DNA of 64,000 nt from an uncultured Alphaproteobacteria bacterium (GTDB lineage Bacteria > Pseudomonadota > Alphaproteobacteria > Methylaequorales > Methylaequoraceae), in contig CACCYL010000008.1 of NCBI GenBank assembly GCA_902550225.1, positions 1 to 64,000 of the forward strand, read 5' to 3'. Shown piece by piece: positions 24,515 through 33,503 of this stretch. Numbering within the stretch: position 1 is the stretch's first letter; each line of letters starts with the position of its first letter. Position numbers and translations under genes: made by a program. The notes below the pieces were generated by a model. The model searched no databases. It saw only the letters and a list, made by a program, of their open reading frames with translations, and was not told the origin of the DNA.

Positions 24515-25220
24515 TATAGACCATGTAGCGACTCTAAGAAATGCAAGAAACGAAAATTTTCCTGACTTATTAAGAGTAGCCGAAATTTTAAGAGACTGTA
24601 ATGTTGACTTGATAACAGTCCACTTAAGAGAAGACAGAAGACACATAAACGACAAAGATGTTGAAGAACTTAAAAACAGAAATTATCTTCCTCTAAATTT
24701 AGAGATGGCTGCTACTGACGAAATGAAAAATATTTGTTTTAAAACAAATCCTTCGTCTTGCTGTATTGTTCCTGAAAGACGCGAAGAACTCACAACTGAA
24801 GGAGGATTGGATGTTAAAAATCAGTTAGATTATCTTGGTGAATTTGTTTCTGAATTTAAAGATAAAGATATAAAGTTGTCTTTTTTTGTAGATCCTGATA
24901 TTGATCAGATTGATGCAGTTGCAAAGCTTGGAGTAAAAATAATTGAAATTCATACAGGAAAATTTGCTATTAATTTCCATAAAAAAAATCATCATTTAGA
25001 ATTGAATAGAATTAAGCAAGCAGCAGAGCATTGTCTAGAAATTGGAATAGATTGTCATGCTGGACATGGATTAAACTTTGATAACGTTAAGGAAATATCA
25101 AAAATACCGAATATTATCGAACTTAACGTAGGACATTTTTTAATTTCAAATGCAATAATGGATGGTTTGGATATGACAATAAGGAAATTCATGAAAATTA
25201 TAAATCATCCTAGCATTTGA
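24486..25220 (+). CDS. pdxJ: Pyridoxine 5'-phosphate synthase
   Basis: This 244-aa TIM barrel joins 1-deoxy-xylulose 5-phosphate with 3-amino-2-oxopropyl phosphate to form pyridoxine phosphate. Motifs: RLGVNIDHVATLRNAR at the start, VHLREDRRHINDKDV (phosphate and catalytic region), CCIVPERREELTTEGGLD and GHGLNFDNV, then ELNVGHFLISNA. The ATG at 24486 gives the usual MKKKIRLGVN start and lies inside the end of the DUF2062 gene. The acpS gene that normally follows pdxJ in alphaproteobacteria is absent; lepB begins 24 bases later. Confidence 0.94.
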   Translation: MKKKIRLGVNIDHVATLRNARNENFPDLLRVAEILRDCNVDLITVHLREDRRHINDKDVEELKNRNYLPLNLEMAATDEMKNICFKTNPSSCCIVPERREELTTEGGLDVKNQLDYLGEFVSEFKDKDIKLSFFVDPDIDQIDAVAKLGVKIIEIHTGKFAINFHKKNHHLELNRIKQAAEHCLEIGIDCHAGHGLNFDNVKEISKIPNIIELNVGHFLISNAIMDGLDMTIRKFMKIINHPSI

Positions 25221-25244
25221 ATTTTTTTGTAATAAAATTCAAAT

Positions 25245-26006
25245 ATGAAAAATACGTTTTTTAAAGAAAAAAAAAAAGATAGTAGCTTTAAGAAAAACTT
25301 GGTTTCACTTTTGTATGCAATCATTGCCGCTCTATTGATTAGAAGTTTTCTTTATGAACCTTTTAGCATTCCCTCTGGATCTATGTATCCAAATCTAAAA
25401 GTTGGAGATTATTTATTTGTATCTAAATTTTCATATGGTTTTTCGAAACATTCCCTCCCATTTAGTATACCTATTATTCCAGGTAGATTGTTTTCCAAGG
25501 AGCCAGAAAGAGGTGAAATTGTTGTTTTTAAAACACCCGAGGATAATAGAACTGACTACATAAAACGCGTGGTTGGTCTGCCGGGCGACATGTTAGAAAT
25601 GAAGGATAATAGATTAATAATAAATAACAAAGAAATTAGCGTAACAAAAAAAAATGTTGAAAAATACAAATCTTTTAATGTTTCAAAAATTATTGAGACA
25701 TTACCTAACAAGTTAACATACGAAGTCTATGAATTTGAAAAAACGTTTGAGGGTTTAAATACTAACAACTTTAGTAAAATAAAAATTCCTATAGATCATT
25801 TTTTTGTCCTTGGAGATAATCGAGACAATTCACAAGATAGCAGATTTATTGGATTAATTCCAAGAGAGAACTTGGTGGGTAGAGCCGAAGTTGTGGCTAT
25901 TTCGTTTGATACTGAAACAGGAAGTTTTTTAAAGTTCTGGACTTGGTATCCTGCCTTAAGGAAAGATAGATTTTTCGTAAGTTTGATTCCTCAAGAAAAA
26001 GAATGA
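25245..26006 (+). CDS. lepB: Signal peptidase I
   Basis: This 253-aa inner-membrane serine protease removes signal peptides from secreted proteins. It has a single N-terminal anchor (about 19-37), then the catalytic Ser motif IPSGSMYPNLKVGDYLFV (S46) and the catalytic Lys motif YIKRVVGLPGD (K107), with GDNRDNSQDSR near the C terminus. Its TGA overlaps the rnc ATG, so translation is coupled. Confidence 0.95.
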   Translation: MKNTFFKEKKKDSSFKKNLVSLLYAIIAALLIRSFLYEPFSIPSGSMYPNLKVGDYLFVSKFSYGFSKHSLPFSIPIIPGRLFSKEPERGEIVVFKTPEDNRTDYIKRVVGLPGDMLEMKDNRLIINNKEISVTKKNVEKYKSFNVSKIIETLPNKLTYEVYEFEKTFEGLNTNNFSKIKIPIDHFFVLGDNRDNSQDSRFIGLIPRENLVGRAEVVAISFDTETGSFLKFWTWYPALRKDRFFVSLIPQEKE

Positions 26007-26671
26007 ACAAGTATTCCAAGCTTTTTAATGATATAAGATATAGTTTTAAAGATTTTGAACTTTTAGAAACATCTTTAACACATTCAAGTTTTGATAAAAA
26101 AAAAAACAACTATGAAAAGTTAGAGTTTTTAGGTGATAGAATTTTAGGATTAATTATATCTATTAATCTTTATAAAAATTTTAAGAAAGATTCTGAAGGT
26201 GAACTTGCAAAAAAACATTCTTTCTTGGTGTGTAAAAAAACACTTATAAATATAGCAAGTCTGATTCAACTTCACCGTTATATAAAAGTTTCAAATGATA
26301 TAAAAATGAAATCAATTGAATCAATAAAAGCAAATTCACTAGAGGCCCTAATTGCTGCAGTTTTTTTGGACTCAGATTTTGAAACGGTTAAATCCGTCGT
26401 TGAGAATCTTTGGAAAGAGGAAATAAAAAATATTGATTTGTCTAAATATGACCCAAAATCTCGATTACAAGAATTGTGCTTAAAAAAAAATAATAAACTT
26501 CCTGAATATAATTTTGTAAGTAAAACTGGTCCTGAACATGAACCAATTTTTAAAATAAGTGTAAATCATAGTGATGATTTAATTGTTATTGGAGAAGGGA
26601 AAAATAAACAAGATGCAGAAATTAATGCCGCTAAACTACTTTTAAAAAAAATTGAAAATAAAAAAATATAA
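26003..26671 (+). CDS. rnc: Ribonuclease III
   Basis: This 222-aa dsRNA endonuclease processes rRNA and some messages. The RNase III signature LEFLGDRILGL (40-50, D45 metal ligand) is intact, as is the second acidic site around E114 in NSLEALIAAVFLD, where the more usual Asp of the DxxEA motif is Asn111. The C-terminal dsRNA-binding domain runs from about 152 to 220, with SRLQELCLKKN and a Lys-rich end. It overlaps lepB by 4 bases and era by 20. Confidence 0.93.
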   Translation: MNKYSKLFNDIRYSFKDFELLETSLTHSSFDKKKNNYEKLEFLGDRILGLIISINLYKNFKKDSEGELAKKHSFLVCKKTLINIASLIQLHRYIKVSNDIKMKSIESIKANSLEALIAAVFLDSDFETVKSVVENLWKEEIKNIDLSKYDPKSRLQELCLKKNNKLPEYNFVSKTGPEHEPIFKISVNHSDDLIVIGEGKNKQDAEINAAKLLLKKIENKKI

Positions 26672-27497
26672 GTGTGGAGTTATCTTATTAACTGGATTTC
26701 CAAATGCAGGGAAATCAACACTTTTGAATAATATTTTAAATAATAAAATATCAATTGTTAGTCACAAAGTTCAGACCACAAAAGAAAAAATTTCTGGAGT
26801 AATAAATTTAAATCATAGTCAGCTGATATTTACAGATACACCTGGTATAATTCAAAATAGAAAATATACAACAAAAAATCTTTCACGTTCAATTCAGGAT
26901 GAGGAAGAAAAAGTAGATGTAAATCTATTTATTTACGATCTTTCAAAAACAATTGATAAAAAATTGTTAAGTGAAATAAATACTATCATTCAAAATTTCA
27001 AAAAGAATTGCTTGATATTAAATAAAATAGATCTTGTTTCAAAAGGAAGAATGCTAAAATATTCTGAAATTCTTAATTCGCAAATAAATTTCTCCAAAAC
27101 TTTTATGATTTCTGCAAAAAAAAGAAAAGGCCTGAAGTTTTTATTGAACAATTTAATTGATGAAATTCCTGAAAGACATTGGAAGTATGATGAAAAAATA
27201 AAAGTCACTAAAAGCATAAATTATAGAATTTCTGAAATTACAAGAGAAAAGATATTTAATCTTGTAAATAAGGAAATACCATATTTAGTTAAAATTAAAA
27301 CCAGAATTAAAAATCAAGAAAAAATCATTAAAATTTATCAAGAGATTTTTGTAAATAAAGATTCTCAAAAATCAATAATTATAGGAAAAAATGGAGAAAA
27401 AATTAAGATGATTGGAACAAGGTCAAGAATTGATATTGAAAAAATTTTAAATAAAAAAGTATTTTTGGATTTAACAGTCAAGAAGATTAGAATTTAA
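26652..27497 (+). CDS. era: GTPase Era
   Basis: This 281-aa GTPase matures the 30S subunit. G motifs: G1 GFPNAGKST (15-23; the common Val is Ala), a T in the VQTT G2 region, G3 FTDTPG, G4 LNKIDLV and G5 SAK. The KH RNA-binding domain occupies about 200-281, with IIIGKNGEKIKMIGTRSRID. The most plausible start is the TTG at 26652, since no ATG is in frame nearby; it overlaps rnc by 20 bases. recO begins 2 bases after its stop. Confidence 0.92.
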   Translation: MKIKKYKCGVILLTGFPNAGKSTLLNNILNNKISIVSHKVQTTKEKISGVINLNHSQLIFTDTPGIIQNRKYTTKNLSRSIQDEEEKVDVNLFIYDLSKTIDKKLLSEINTIIQNFKKNCLILNKIDLVSKGRMLKYSEILNSQINFSKTFMISAKKRKGLKFLLNNLIDEIPERHWKYDEKIKVTKSINYRISEITREKIFNLVNKEIPYLVKIKTRIKNQEKIIKIYQEIFVNKDSQKSIIIGKNGEKIKMIGTRSRIDIEKILNKKVFLDLTVKKIRI

Positions 27498-27499
27498 TA

Positions 27500-28204
27500 A
27501 TGAAAATACAGGACGAAGGTTTTTTCTTATATTCAAAGAATTTTGGTGAGAAAGCGAAAATTTTATACGTTCTATCAAAAGATTATGGTTTGATAAAGGG
27601 ACTTTCAAAGACATTCAAAAATAAAAATATTAATTTAATTAATCTTGATAAAATTCAATTTACATGGAGTTCAAGAAATTTAAATTCACTTGGATATTTA
27701 AATTATGAACAAGAAAATTATAATTTATCTTCTGATTATTTTTACACAATTATTAAAGCATCGGCATCGGAGCTATGTATAAAATTTTTACCTTTTTGGG
27801 AACAAAATACTTCTATTTATAAAGAAATCAAAAATTTGACACTTTTAAAGTATGATAGTAATTCTTATTTAATTGGCAAATATATAAAGTGGGAAATGAA
27901 TTTTTTAAAGCATCTTGGTTATGGGCTTAATATCAATAAATGCTGCGTTACCGGAGAATTTAATAATACCTATTTTATTTCTCCAAAAACCGGTAATGCA
28001 GTTAATTTCGAAATAGGTAAAAAATATGCTAAAAATCTTTTTAAAATTCCAAAATGTATGAAAGAAAACTTTAAAAAAAATAAATATAATGATTATAAAG
28101 AAGCACTAAAAATAACAGGATATTTTTTCTTTAAAATTTTAGAGAATAACAAAGTCAAATTTATTTTTAGGAATCAAATAATTGATAAACTGGAGGGTTT
28201 ATAG
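27500..28204 (+). CDS. recO: DNA repair protein RecO
   Basis: This 234-aa protein loads RecA in the RecFOR pathway. The N-terminal OB fold has DEGFFLYSKNFGEKAKILYV and YGLIKGLSKTFKNK. The C-terminal helical domain carries WEMNFLKHLGYGLNINKC, followed by a single CVTG where related proteins have a four-Cys zinc site; only part of that site is left, as in many Gram-negative RecO proteins. It ends overlapping the 3' end of convergent bpt by 6 bases. Confidence 0.9.
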   Translation: MKIQDEGFFLYSKNFGEKAKILYVLSKDYGLIKGLSKTFKNKNINLINLDKIQFTWSSRNLNSLGYLNYEQENYNLSSDYFYTIIKASASELCIKFLPFWEQNTSIYKEIKNLTLLKYDSNSYLIGKYIKWEMNFLKHLGYGLNINKCCVTGEFNNTYFISPKTGNAVNFEIGKKYAKNLFKIPKCMKENFKKNKYNDYKEALKITGYFFFKILENNKVKFIFRNQIIDKLEGL

Positions 28205-28915
28205 TTTTTCTGTCCATTCACCATTTACAAAATATTCAACATTATTAAATGAAGATTTATAGTTCATATTTTTTGATTCTCTCACCCAATATCCAAGGTA
28301 AAGGTGTCTTTTTTTTTTTTCTTTAAGTTTTTGAATTGTTTTCAAGATTAAGTTTTTACCCAAACCTCTTTTGTTTGAATATGGATCAAAGAAACTATAA
28401 ACAGCAGAATATCCATCATCTAAAACGTCTAGCAAAATTGATCCATAAAGCTCTTTATTTAAATTAATTAAGTCAAATATTTTAACTTTATTTTTAGATT
28501 TATGAAAAAAATTAATAAAATCAGATTGTGTCATATATTTCATTTGACCATTTGAGTGTCTAACTCTGCAATATTGTTTGAATAATTTAAATCTTTTTTC
28601 TGAATAAAATTTATTTTCAACTAATGATAAATCAGAGTTGGTTTTTAGATTTCTTTTATTACTTTTGGAATAGATAAATTTGGAAATATTTAATCTTAAT
28701 GAAATACAAGATATGCAATTCTTACAAGATGGAATATACATGTGATCATAATTTCTTCGAAATCCCTTTTGTGTAAGTTTTGATATTACTTCGTTTCCAG
28801 ATTTATTTTTTGGAATATTTACAAAAATCCTTTTTTCTAATCTTCCTTTGATGTAAGAACAAGGAAACTCTGTTGAGCTTTTTAGTATTAATTCATTTTT
28901 TTTTAATGTACCCAT
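28199..28915 (-). CDS. bpt: Aspartate/glutamate leucyltransferase
   Basis: This 238-aa N-end-rule enzyme transfers Leu from Leu-tRNA to proteins with N-terminal Asp or Glu, marking them for ClpAP. The N-terminal ATE domain carries the conserved PCSYIKGRLEKRIF, GFRRNYDHMYIPSCKNC and SCISLRL, including the expected Cys residues. The C-terminal domain has a GNAT-like fold with YSAVYSFFDPYSNKRGLGKN and LYLGYWV. The gene lies immediately downstream of glycerate kinase with no intergenic base, so it is in the same operon. Confidence 0.93.
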   Translation of the reverse strand: MGTLKKNELILKSSTEFPCSYIKGRLEKRIFVNIPKNKSGNEVISKLTQKGFRRNYDHMYIPSCKNCISCISLRLNISKFIYSKSNKRNLKTNSDLSLVENKFYSEKRFKLFKQYCRVRHSNGQMKYMTQSDFINFFHKSKNKVKIFDLINLNKELYGSILLDVLDDGYSAVYSFFDPYSNKRGLGKNLILKTIQKLKEKKKRHLYLGYWVRESKNMNYKSSFNNVEYFVNGEWTEKL

Positions 28916-30265
28916 TTAATTTATCATTAGTAACTGAATGTCAGCTACGTTTGTGTTTGTTCCGTTAATTATTACAAGCGAATTTATTTTTTTCAATACC
29001 TGATATGAGTTATTATTTTCTAGCTCCTTATTTAGATTTATGTTTTTATTTTCAATTAAATCGAAACTTTTGTCATTCACTATTGCTCCAGCAGCATTTG
29101 TTGGTCCGTCTCTTCCGTCTGTTCCAGCTGATAATAGTGTGAATTTTAGATTAGAGAGAGACTTTCTTATATTTTTAATAAAATGTAAAGCGAACTCTTG
29201 ATTTCTTCCACCTTTTCCCTTTCCTTTAATTTTAACTGTGCTTTCTCCACCAGAAATTAATATTATTGGCTTTTTATAATTCTTTTTTTTAAGATCTCTA
29301 ACAAAATTTTTCGCGATAACTTGAACATCTCCTTCAATGTTAGTTTTCCAAATTTTTGAATTGATATATTTTTTCTTACATAAAGAATCAATACTTTTTA
29401 AGCATAAATTATTACTCCCTATTAATGTGTTTTCAACATTTAAAAAAACTTTATTTGTTTTGTCAGGAGTTTCTAAACTTTTATCTAATATTCCTAATTC
29501 AATGTGCTCTTTTACTGATTTGTGAATATCATTCCATAGATTGTATTTTATAAGAATTTTTTTTACATCATTAAAAGACGTTTCGTCAGGAACTGTTGGT
29601 CCACTAGATATAGAACTTAAATCATCTCCTATTACATCAGATAATATAAAACTATGGACTTTTGCTGGAAATGACATTTTCAATAAATTACCTCCTTTAA
29701 TTTTTGAAAGATGTTTCCGCACTGTATTAATTTCTTTGATATCTGCACCTGAACTTAATAATTTACGATTTAAACTTACTTTCTGCTCAATTTTTATATT
29801 TGCAGATGGGTAGGGTAACAAAGCAGAACCACCTCCAGATAAAAAAAACAAAACTAGATCTTTTTCCGAAAGCGAATGAAGTTTTTTTTCTATGTGTAAA
29901 GATGCAAGTAAACCATTTTTATCAGGAACAGGGTGCCCAGAAGAAAAACACTTGAACCCCTTTACTTTTTTAAAGTTTTCTCTATTTACAACTATCACAC
30001 CCTCAGATATTTTGTTCTCAAAATTCTTAAGAAGAGATAATGCAGTATTAGCCATATCAACTGAAGCTTTACCTACACAAATTGGAAGAATATTCTTAAA
30101 GTTATTATAAGTCTTTGAATAGCTATTGCTTCTCACAATAATTTTAGTTTTGTAAACTTCAATGAATTTTTTTAAAATATTTCTGGGTTGAACGTTTGAT
30201 ATACCATGATTAAATAAACCCATTAACAAATTTTCAGAGCTACTTTCAACTCTATGCAAACTCAT
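28916..30265 (-). CDS. gckA: Glycerate 2-kinase (MOFRL family)
   Basis: This 449-aa kinase makes 2-phosphoglycerate from D-glycerate. The family block FLSGGGSALLPYPSANI is at about 144-160, followed by NTVRKHLSKIKGGNLL and VIGDDLSSISSGPTVPDETS. The C-terminal MOFRL domain has ISGGESTVKIKGKGKGGRNQ and LSAGTDGRDGPTNAAGAI. It is the third enzyme of the three-gene route glyoxylate plus serine to hydroxypyruvate, glycerate and 2-phosphoglycerate encoded upstream in this operon. Confidence 0.92.
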   Translation of the reverse strand: MSLHRVESSSENLLMGLFNHGISNVQPRNILKKFIEVYKTKIIVRSNSYSKTYNNFKNILPICVGKASVDMANTALSLLKNFENKISEGVIVVNRENFKKVKGFKCFSSGHPVPDKNGLLASLHIEKKLHSLSEKDLVLFFLSGGGSALLPYPSANIKIEQKVSLNRKLLSSGADIKEINTVRKHLSKIKGGNLLKMSFPAKVHSFILSDVIGDDLSSISSGPTVPDETSFNDVKKILIKYNLWNDIHKSVKEHIELGILDKSLETPDKTNKVFLNVENTLIGSNNLCLKSIDSLCKKKYINSKIWKTNIEGDVQVIAKNFVRDLKKKNYKKPIILISGGESTVKIKGKGKGGRNQEFALHFIKNIRKSLSNLKFTLLSAGTDGRDGPTNAAGAIVNDKSFDLIENKNINLNKELENNNSYQVLKKINSLVIINGTNTNVADIQLLMIN

Positions 30266-30271
30266 TATGGA

Positions 30272-31246
30272 TTACACCACTCTGTCCGTGGGTTCCTTGC
30301 CATCAAAAAAATCACGTATATTTGAAAATACTCTCATACCCATAGCTTCTCTAGTTTCTTCAGTAGCGCTTCCAAGATGTGGTAGTAAAAAAACGTTTTT
30401 AAAATTTAAAAGTTTTGGGTTTACATTTGGTTCACCTTCAAAAACATCCAGCCCTGCTCCTTTAATGAGACCGCTTTCTAATGCTTGAACTAAATCATTT
30501 TCAACAACAACATCACCTCTTGCTGTATTAATAAGATAACTAGAATTTTTCATCTTTGCTAAAGTTTTAATATTCATTAGTCCTTTAGTTTCACTGGTAG
30601 ATGGGCAATGTAAAGAAACAAAATCTGAACCTCTCAGTAGATCGTCAATTGTATTGCAAGGCAAGGCGCTAAATTTTTCAATAATGTCATTGTTATTAAA
30701 ATATGGGTCAAAAAAAAGTATTTTCATATTAAAACCAAAATGTGCTTTATGCGCAACTGCTTGAGCTATTCTACCCATTCCAACTAGACCAAGAGTTTTA
30801 CCCGTTACTTTTGTTCCCATCATATGAGTAGGTCGCCAGCCCGACCATTCTTTTTTTCTAACATGAAATTCTCCCTCTGAGGCTCTTCTAGAAACTCCAA
30901 GAAGAAGAAGCATTGCAATATCTGCTGTGCAATCGGTGAGTACTTCTGGAGTATTTGTAACAACCACCCCGTTACTTTTAGCAGACTCAATATCAATATT
31001 ATTGAAACCAACACCAAAATTTCCAATTATTTTAGCTTTTCTCTTATCTGATGAAATAACTTTACTTGAAATACTGTCAGTCACAGTTGGAAGAACAGCA
31101 TCATAGCTATTCATAGCTTCAAGTAGTTGTTCTTCAGTCATTGGAATGTCACTCTCGTTTAGGGTGACATCAAAACTCTCATCTAGCTTTTTTTCTACAG
31201 TACTAGGCCACTTCCTTGTTACTAATACTTTGAACTTTTGCGTCAT
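30272..31246 (-). CDS. D-2-hydroxyacid dehydrogenase, hydroxypyruvate/glyoxylate reductase
   Basis: This 324-aa NAD(P)-dependent enzyme most likely reduces hydroxypyruvate to D-glycerate. The nucleotide-binding loop is GLVGMGRIAQAVA (about 152-164). Catalytic residues sit in NTARGDVV (Arg), in DVFEGEPNVNP (Glu) and in LLPHLGSATEETREAMG (His). It lies between serine-glyoxylate aminotransferase and glycerate kinase, which fixes the substrate by context. Its start overlaps the aminotransferase gene by 44 bases; the conserved N terminus KFKVLVTRKWP supports this start. Confidence 0.9.
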   Translation of the reverse strand: MTQKFKVLVTRKWPSTVEKKLDESFDVTLNESDIPMTEEQLLEAMNSYDAVLPTVTDSISSKVISSDKRKAKIIGNFGVGFNNIDIESAKSNGVVVTNTPEVLTDCTADIAMLLLLGVSRRASEGEFHVRKKEWSGWRPTHMMGTKVTGKTLGLVGMGRIAQAVAHKAHFGFNMKILFFDPYFNNNDIIEKFSALPCNTIDDLLRGSDFVSLHCPSTSETKGLMNIKTLAKMKNSSYLINTARGDVVVENDLVQALESGLIKGAGLDVFEGEPNVNPKLLNFKNVFLLPHLGSATEETREAMGMRVFSNIRDFFDGKEPTDRVV

Positions 31247-32429
31247 TTTCTAAAGCCTTTCTCCAATATTCAGAAGCAGCAGCAATACCACTTCCAGGTT
31301 TTACATTAATACCTGAATCAATCATTGCCATTTCAGCACCATTAATAAAGGCTGAAGCTTGAAGTTCGTTTAAATCACCAAGATGACCTATTCTGAAGAC
31401 CTTACCAGCTACCTCAGTAAGTCCAGCACCAAGTGATAAATGATACTTATTAAAAGCTGTTGAGAGCACTTGTTTTGCATCTTTATCTTCTGGAACTACT
31501 ATTGCTGACACAGTATCGGAATACCAATATGGATCTTTAGCACAGAGTTTTAATTGCCAACCTTCAAGAATAGCTTTTCTCACACCTTCAGCAATTCTGT
31601 GATGTCTCTTGAATACGTTTTCAAGACCCTCTTCAAAAATCATGTTACATGACTCCTGTAAAGCCCTCAACATTGGTATTTGAGGAGTGTAAGGGAAATA
31701 CCCGTCTTTATTAGTTGCGATCTGATCTTCCCAAGAGTAGTAACATCTTTTTAGCTCGGCTTTTTTATGAGCCTCAAGAGCTTTAGGACTTACACACATT
31801 ATTGCCATTCCAGAAGGTAACATAAAACCCTTTTGCGAGCCTGAGATTGCACAATCTACTTTCCACTCATCCATTCTAAAGTCAATAGATGCAATTGAAC
31901 TTACACCATCAACAAACAAAAGTGCAGGGTGATTTGCTGCATCCATAGCCTTTCTTACATCTTCAACATTTGAAGTCACTCCAGTAGCAGTTTCGTTTTG
32001 TGTTACACAAACAACCTTGATTTTGTGATCAGTATCATTTTTAAGGGTCTTTTCCACCTCTTCAGGAGGTGTTCCTGTACCCCATTCTCTTTCAACAACC
32101 TCTGCATCTAACCCAAGTCTTTTAAACATATCTGCCCACAAGTGACTGAATTGTCCATACCTATAAATTAGAACTTTTTCATTTGGTGACATGGTATTAA
32201 TGATTGCGGATTCCCATGCTCCCGTTCCAGATCCAGGGAATAGAAAGACTGAACCTTTCTCTGATTTGAAAACCTTTTTTACATCCTTATATAAGGGAAT
32301 TGTTAAGTTTGGAATTTCAGGGTTTCTTTGGTCCTCTGATGAAATATGCATAGCATTTAAAATTCTCTCAGGTATATTTGTGGGGCCTGGAATTGCTATG
32401 TGAAATCTTCCTGGATGTGTTCTTGACAT
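31203..32429 (-). CDS. sgaA: Serine-glyoxylate aminotransferase
   Basis: This 408-aa PLP enzyme of aminotransferase class V converts serine and glyoxylate into hydroxypyruvate and glycine. It begins MSRTHPGRFHIAIPGPTNIP, typical for the marine and methylotroph alphaproteobacterial form. The PLP Lys lies in ISGSQKGFMLPSG near residue 200. An ideal AGGAGG ribosome site lies 5 bases before the ATG, the strongest in this part of the window, implying high expression. The C terminus carries about 17 residues beyond the usual end, coinciding with the overlap with the reductase gene. Confidence 0.93.
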   Translation of the reverse strand: MSRTHPGRFHIAIPGPTNIPERILNAMHISSEDQRNPEIPNLTIPLYKDVKKVFKSEKGSVFLFPGSGTGAWESAIINTMSPNEKVLIYRYGQFSHLWADMFKRLGLDAEVVEREWGTGTPPEEVEKTLKNDTDHKIKVVCVTQNETATGVTSNVEDVRKAMDAANHPALLFVDGVSSIASIDFRMDEWKVDCAISGSQKGFMLPSGMAIMCVSPKALEAHKKAELKRCYYSWEDQIATNKDGYFPYTPQIPMLRALQESCNMIFEEGLENVFKRHHRIAEGVRKAILEGWQLKLCAKDPYWYSDTVSAIVVPEDKDAKQVLSTAFNKYHLSLGAGLTEVAGKVFRIGHLGDLNELQASAFINGAEMAMIDSGINVKPGSGIAAASEYWRKALENDAKVQSISNKEVA

Positions 32430-32501
32430 TATTACCTCCTAATTTATGTTATCTTTTTTTTAATCTTATAATTTTTAAAAATCAAGTTCATTATGATTTT
32501 A

Positions 32502-33503
32502 TTATTTTAACCACTCCGCAACTTCTTTTGAAAAATATGAAAAAATTACGTCTGCTCCAGCTCTTTTAATACATGAAAGACTTTCCAATACGGAAGGTCT
32601 GTAGTCAATAAATTTATCATCAGAAGCATTCTTAATCATAACATATTCTCCACTTACTTGGTAGGCAGCAACAGGAATCAAACAGTTTCTTTTAATTTCA
32701 TTAATAATATCTAAATAGTAGCCTGCTGGTTTGACCATTATAATATCTGCACCTTCCTCAATATCTTCGAGTGATTCTTTTACTGCTTCTCTAGAATTTC
32801 TATAATCAATCTGGTAAGTATCTTTTTTTGAATCACCAAGGTTTTTTTTACTTCCTAATGCGTCTCTAAAAGGGGAATAAAAGTTAGAGCAAAACTTTGA
32901 GCTATATGAGAGAATGTTGACATTGGAAAATTTATTTGTTTCTAAGCTTTCTCTTATAATTTTTATTCTTCCATCCATCATATCACTTGGAGCAATGATT
33001 TTACAGCCGGATGATGCAAGATTTAAAGACATCTTAACTAAAATTTGAACTGTATTATCGTTATCTATTTCTCCATTAGCATTTAAAATGCCGTCGTGAC
33101 CACTAACTGTGTATGGATCTAAAGCTACGTCACAGATGACCATTAGATCTGGAAACTCTTTTAAAACTTTTTTTAAAGCTCTAGATATCAGGTTATTTTC
33201 ATTAAAGCATTCGTTTGCATCATCTGTTTTTTTTTCAACTTCAATCTTTGGAAACAATGCTACTGATTTTATTCCTAATTTTACGACTTCACCTAACTCC
33301 TTAAGTAACTCATTTATCGAAAATCTTTTAAATCCAAATTTATTTTTTGAATCTATATTATCAAAATCCTCTCGAATAAAGTAAGGCATGACTAAATCGT
33401 CGGTTTTAAGGAATGTTTCTGCTACAAGATCTCTTAAATTGCGTGAGCTTCTGAGTCTTCTTCCCCTATGAAAAGGAAAACCTCTAATATTGAATTTTTT
33501 CAT
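32502..33503 (-). CDS. hemB: Porphobilinogen synthase (ALA dehydratase)
   Basis: This 333-aa enzyme condenses two 5-aminolevulinate molecules in haem synthesis. The active-site lysines lie in YSSKFCSNFYSPFRDALGSK and IMVKPAGYYLDII. The metal loop reads DVALDPYTVSGHDGIL: the three zinc Cys residues of the E. coli and human enzymes are replaced by Asp/Ala, which marks the Mg-dependent or metal-independent class common in alphaproteobacteria and plants. It begins on the base after the metY stop. Confidence 0.94.
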   Translation of the reverse strand: MKKFNIRGFPFHRGRRLRSSRNLRDLVAETFLKTDDLVMPYFIREDFDNIDSKNKFGFKRFSINELLKELGEVVKLGIKSVALFPKIEVEKKTDDANECFNENNLISRALKKVLKEFPDLMVICDVALDPYTVSGHDGILNANGEIDNDNTVQILVKMSLNLASSGCKIIAPSDMMDGRIKIIRESLETNKFSNVNILSYSSKFCSNFYSPFRDALGSKKNLGDSKKDTYQIDYRNSREAVKESLEDIEEGADIIMVKPAGYYLDIINEIKRNCLIPVAAYQVSGEYVMIKNASDDKFIDYRPSVLESLSCIKRAGADVIFSYFSKEVAEWLK

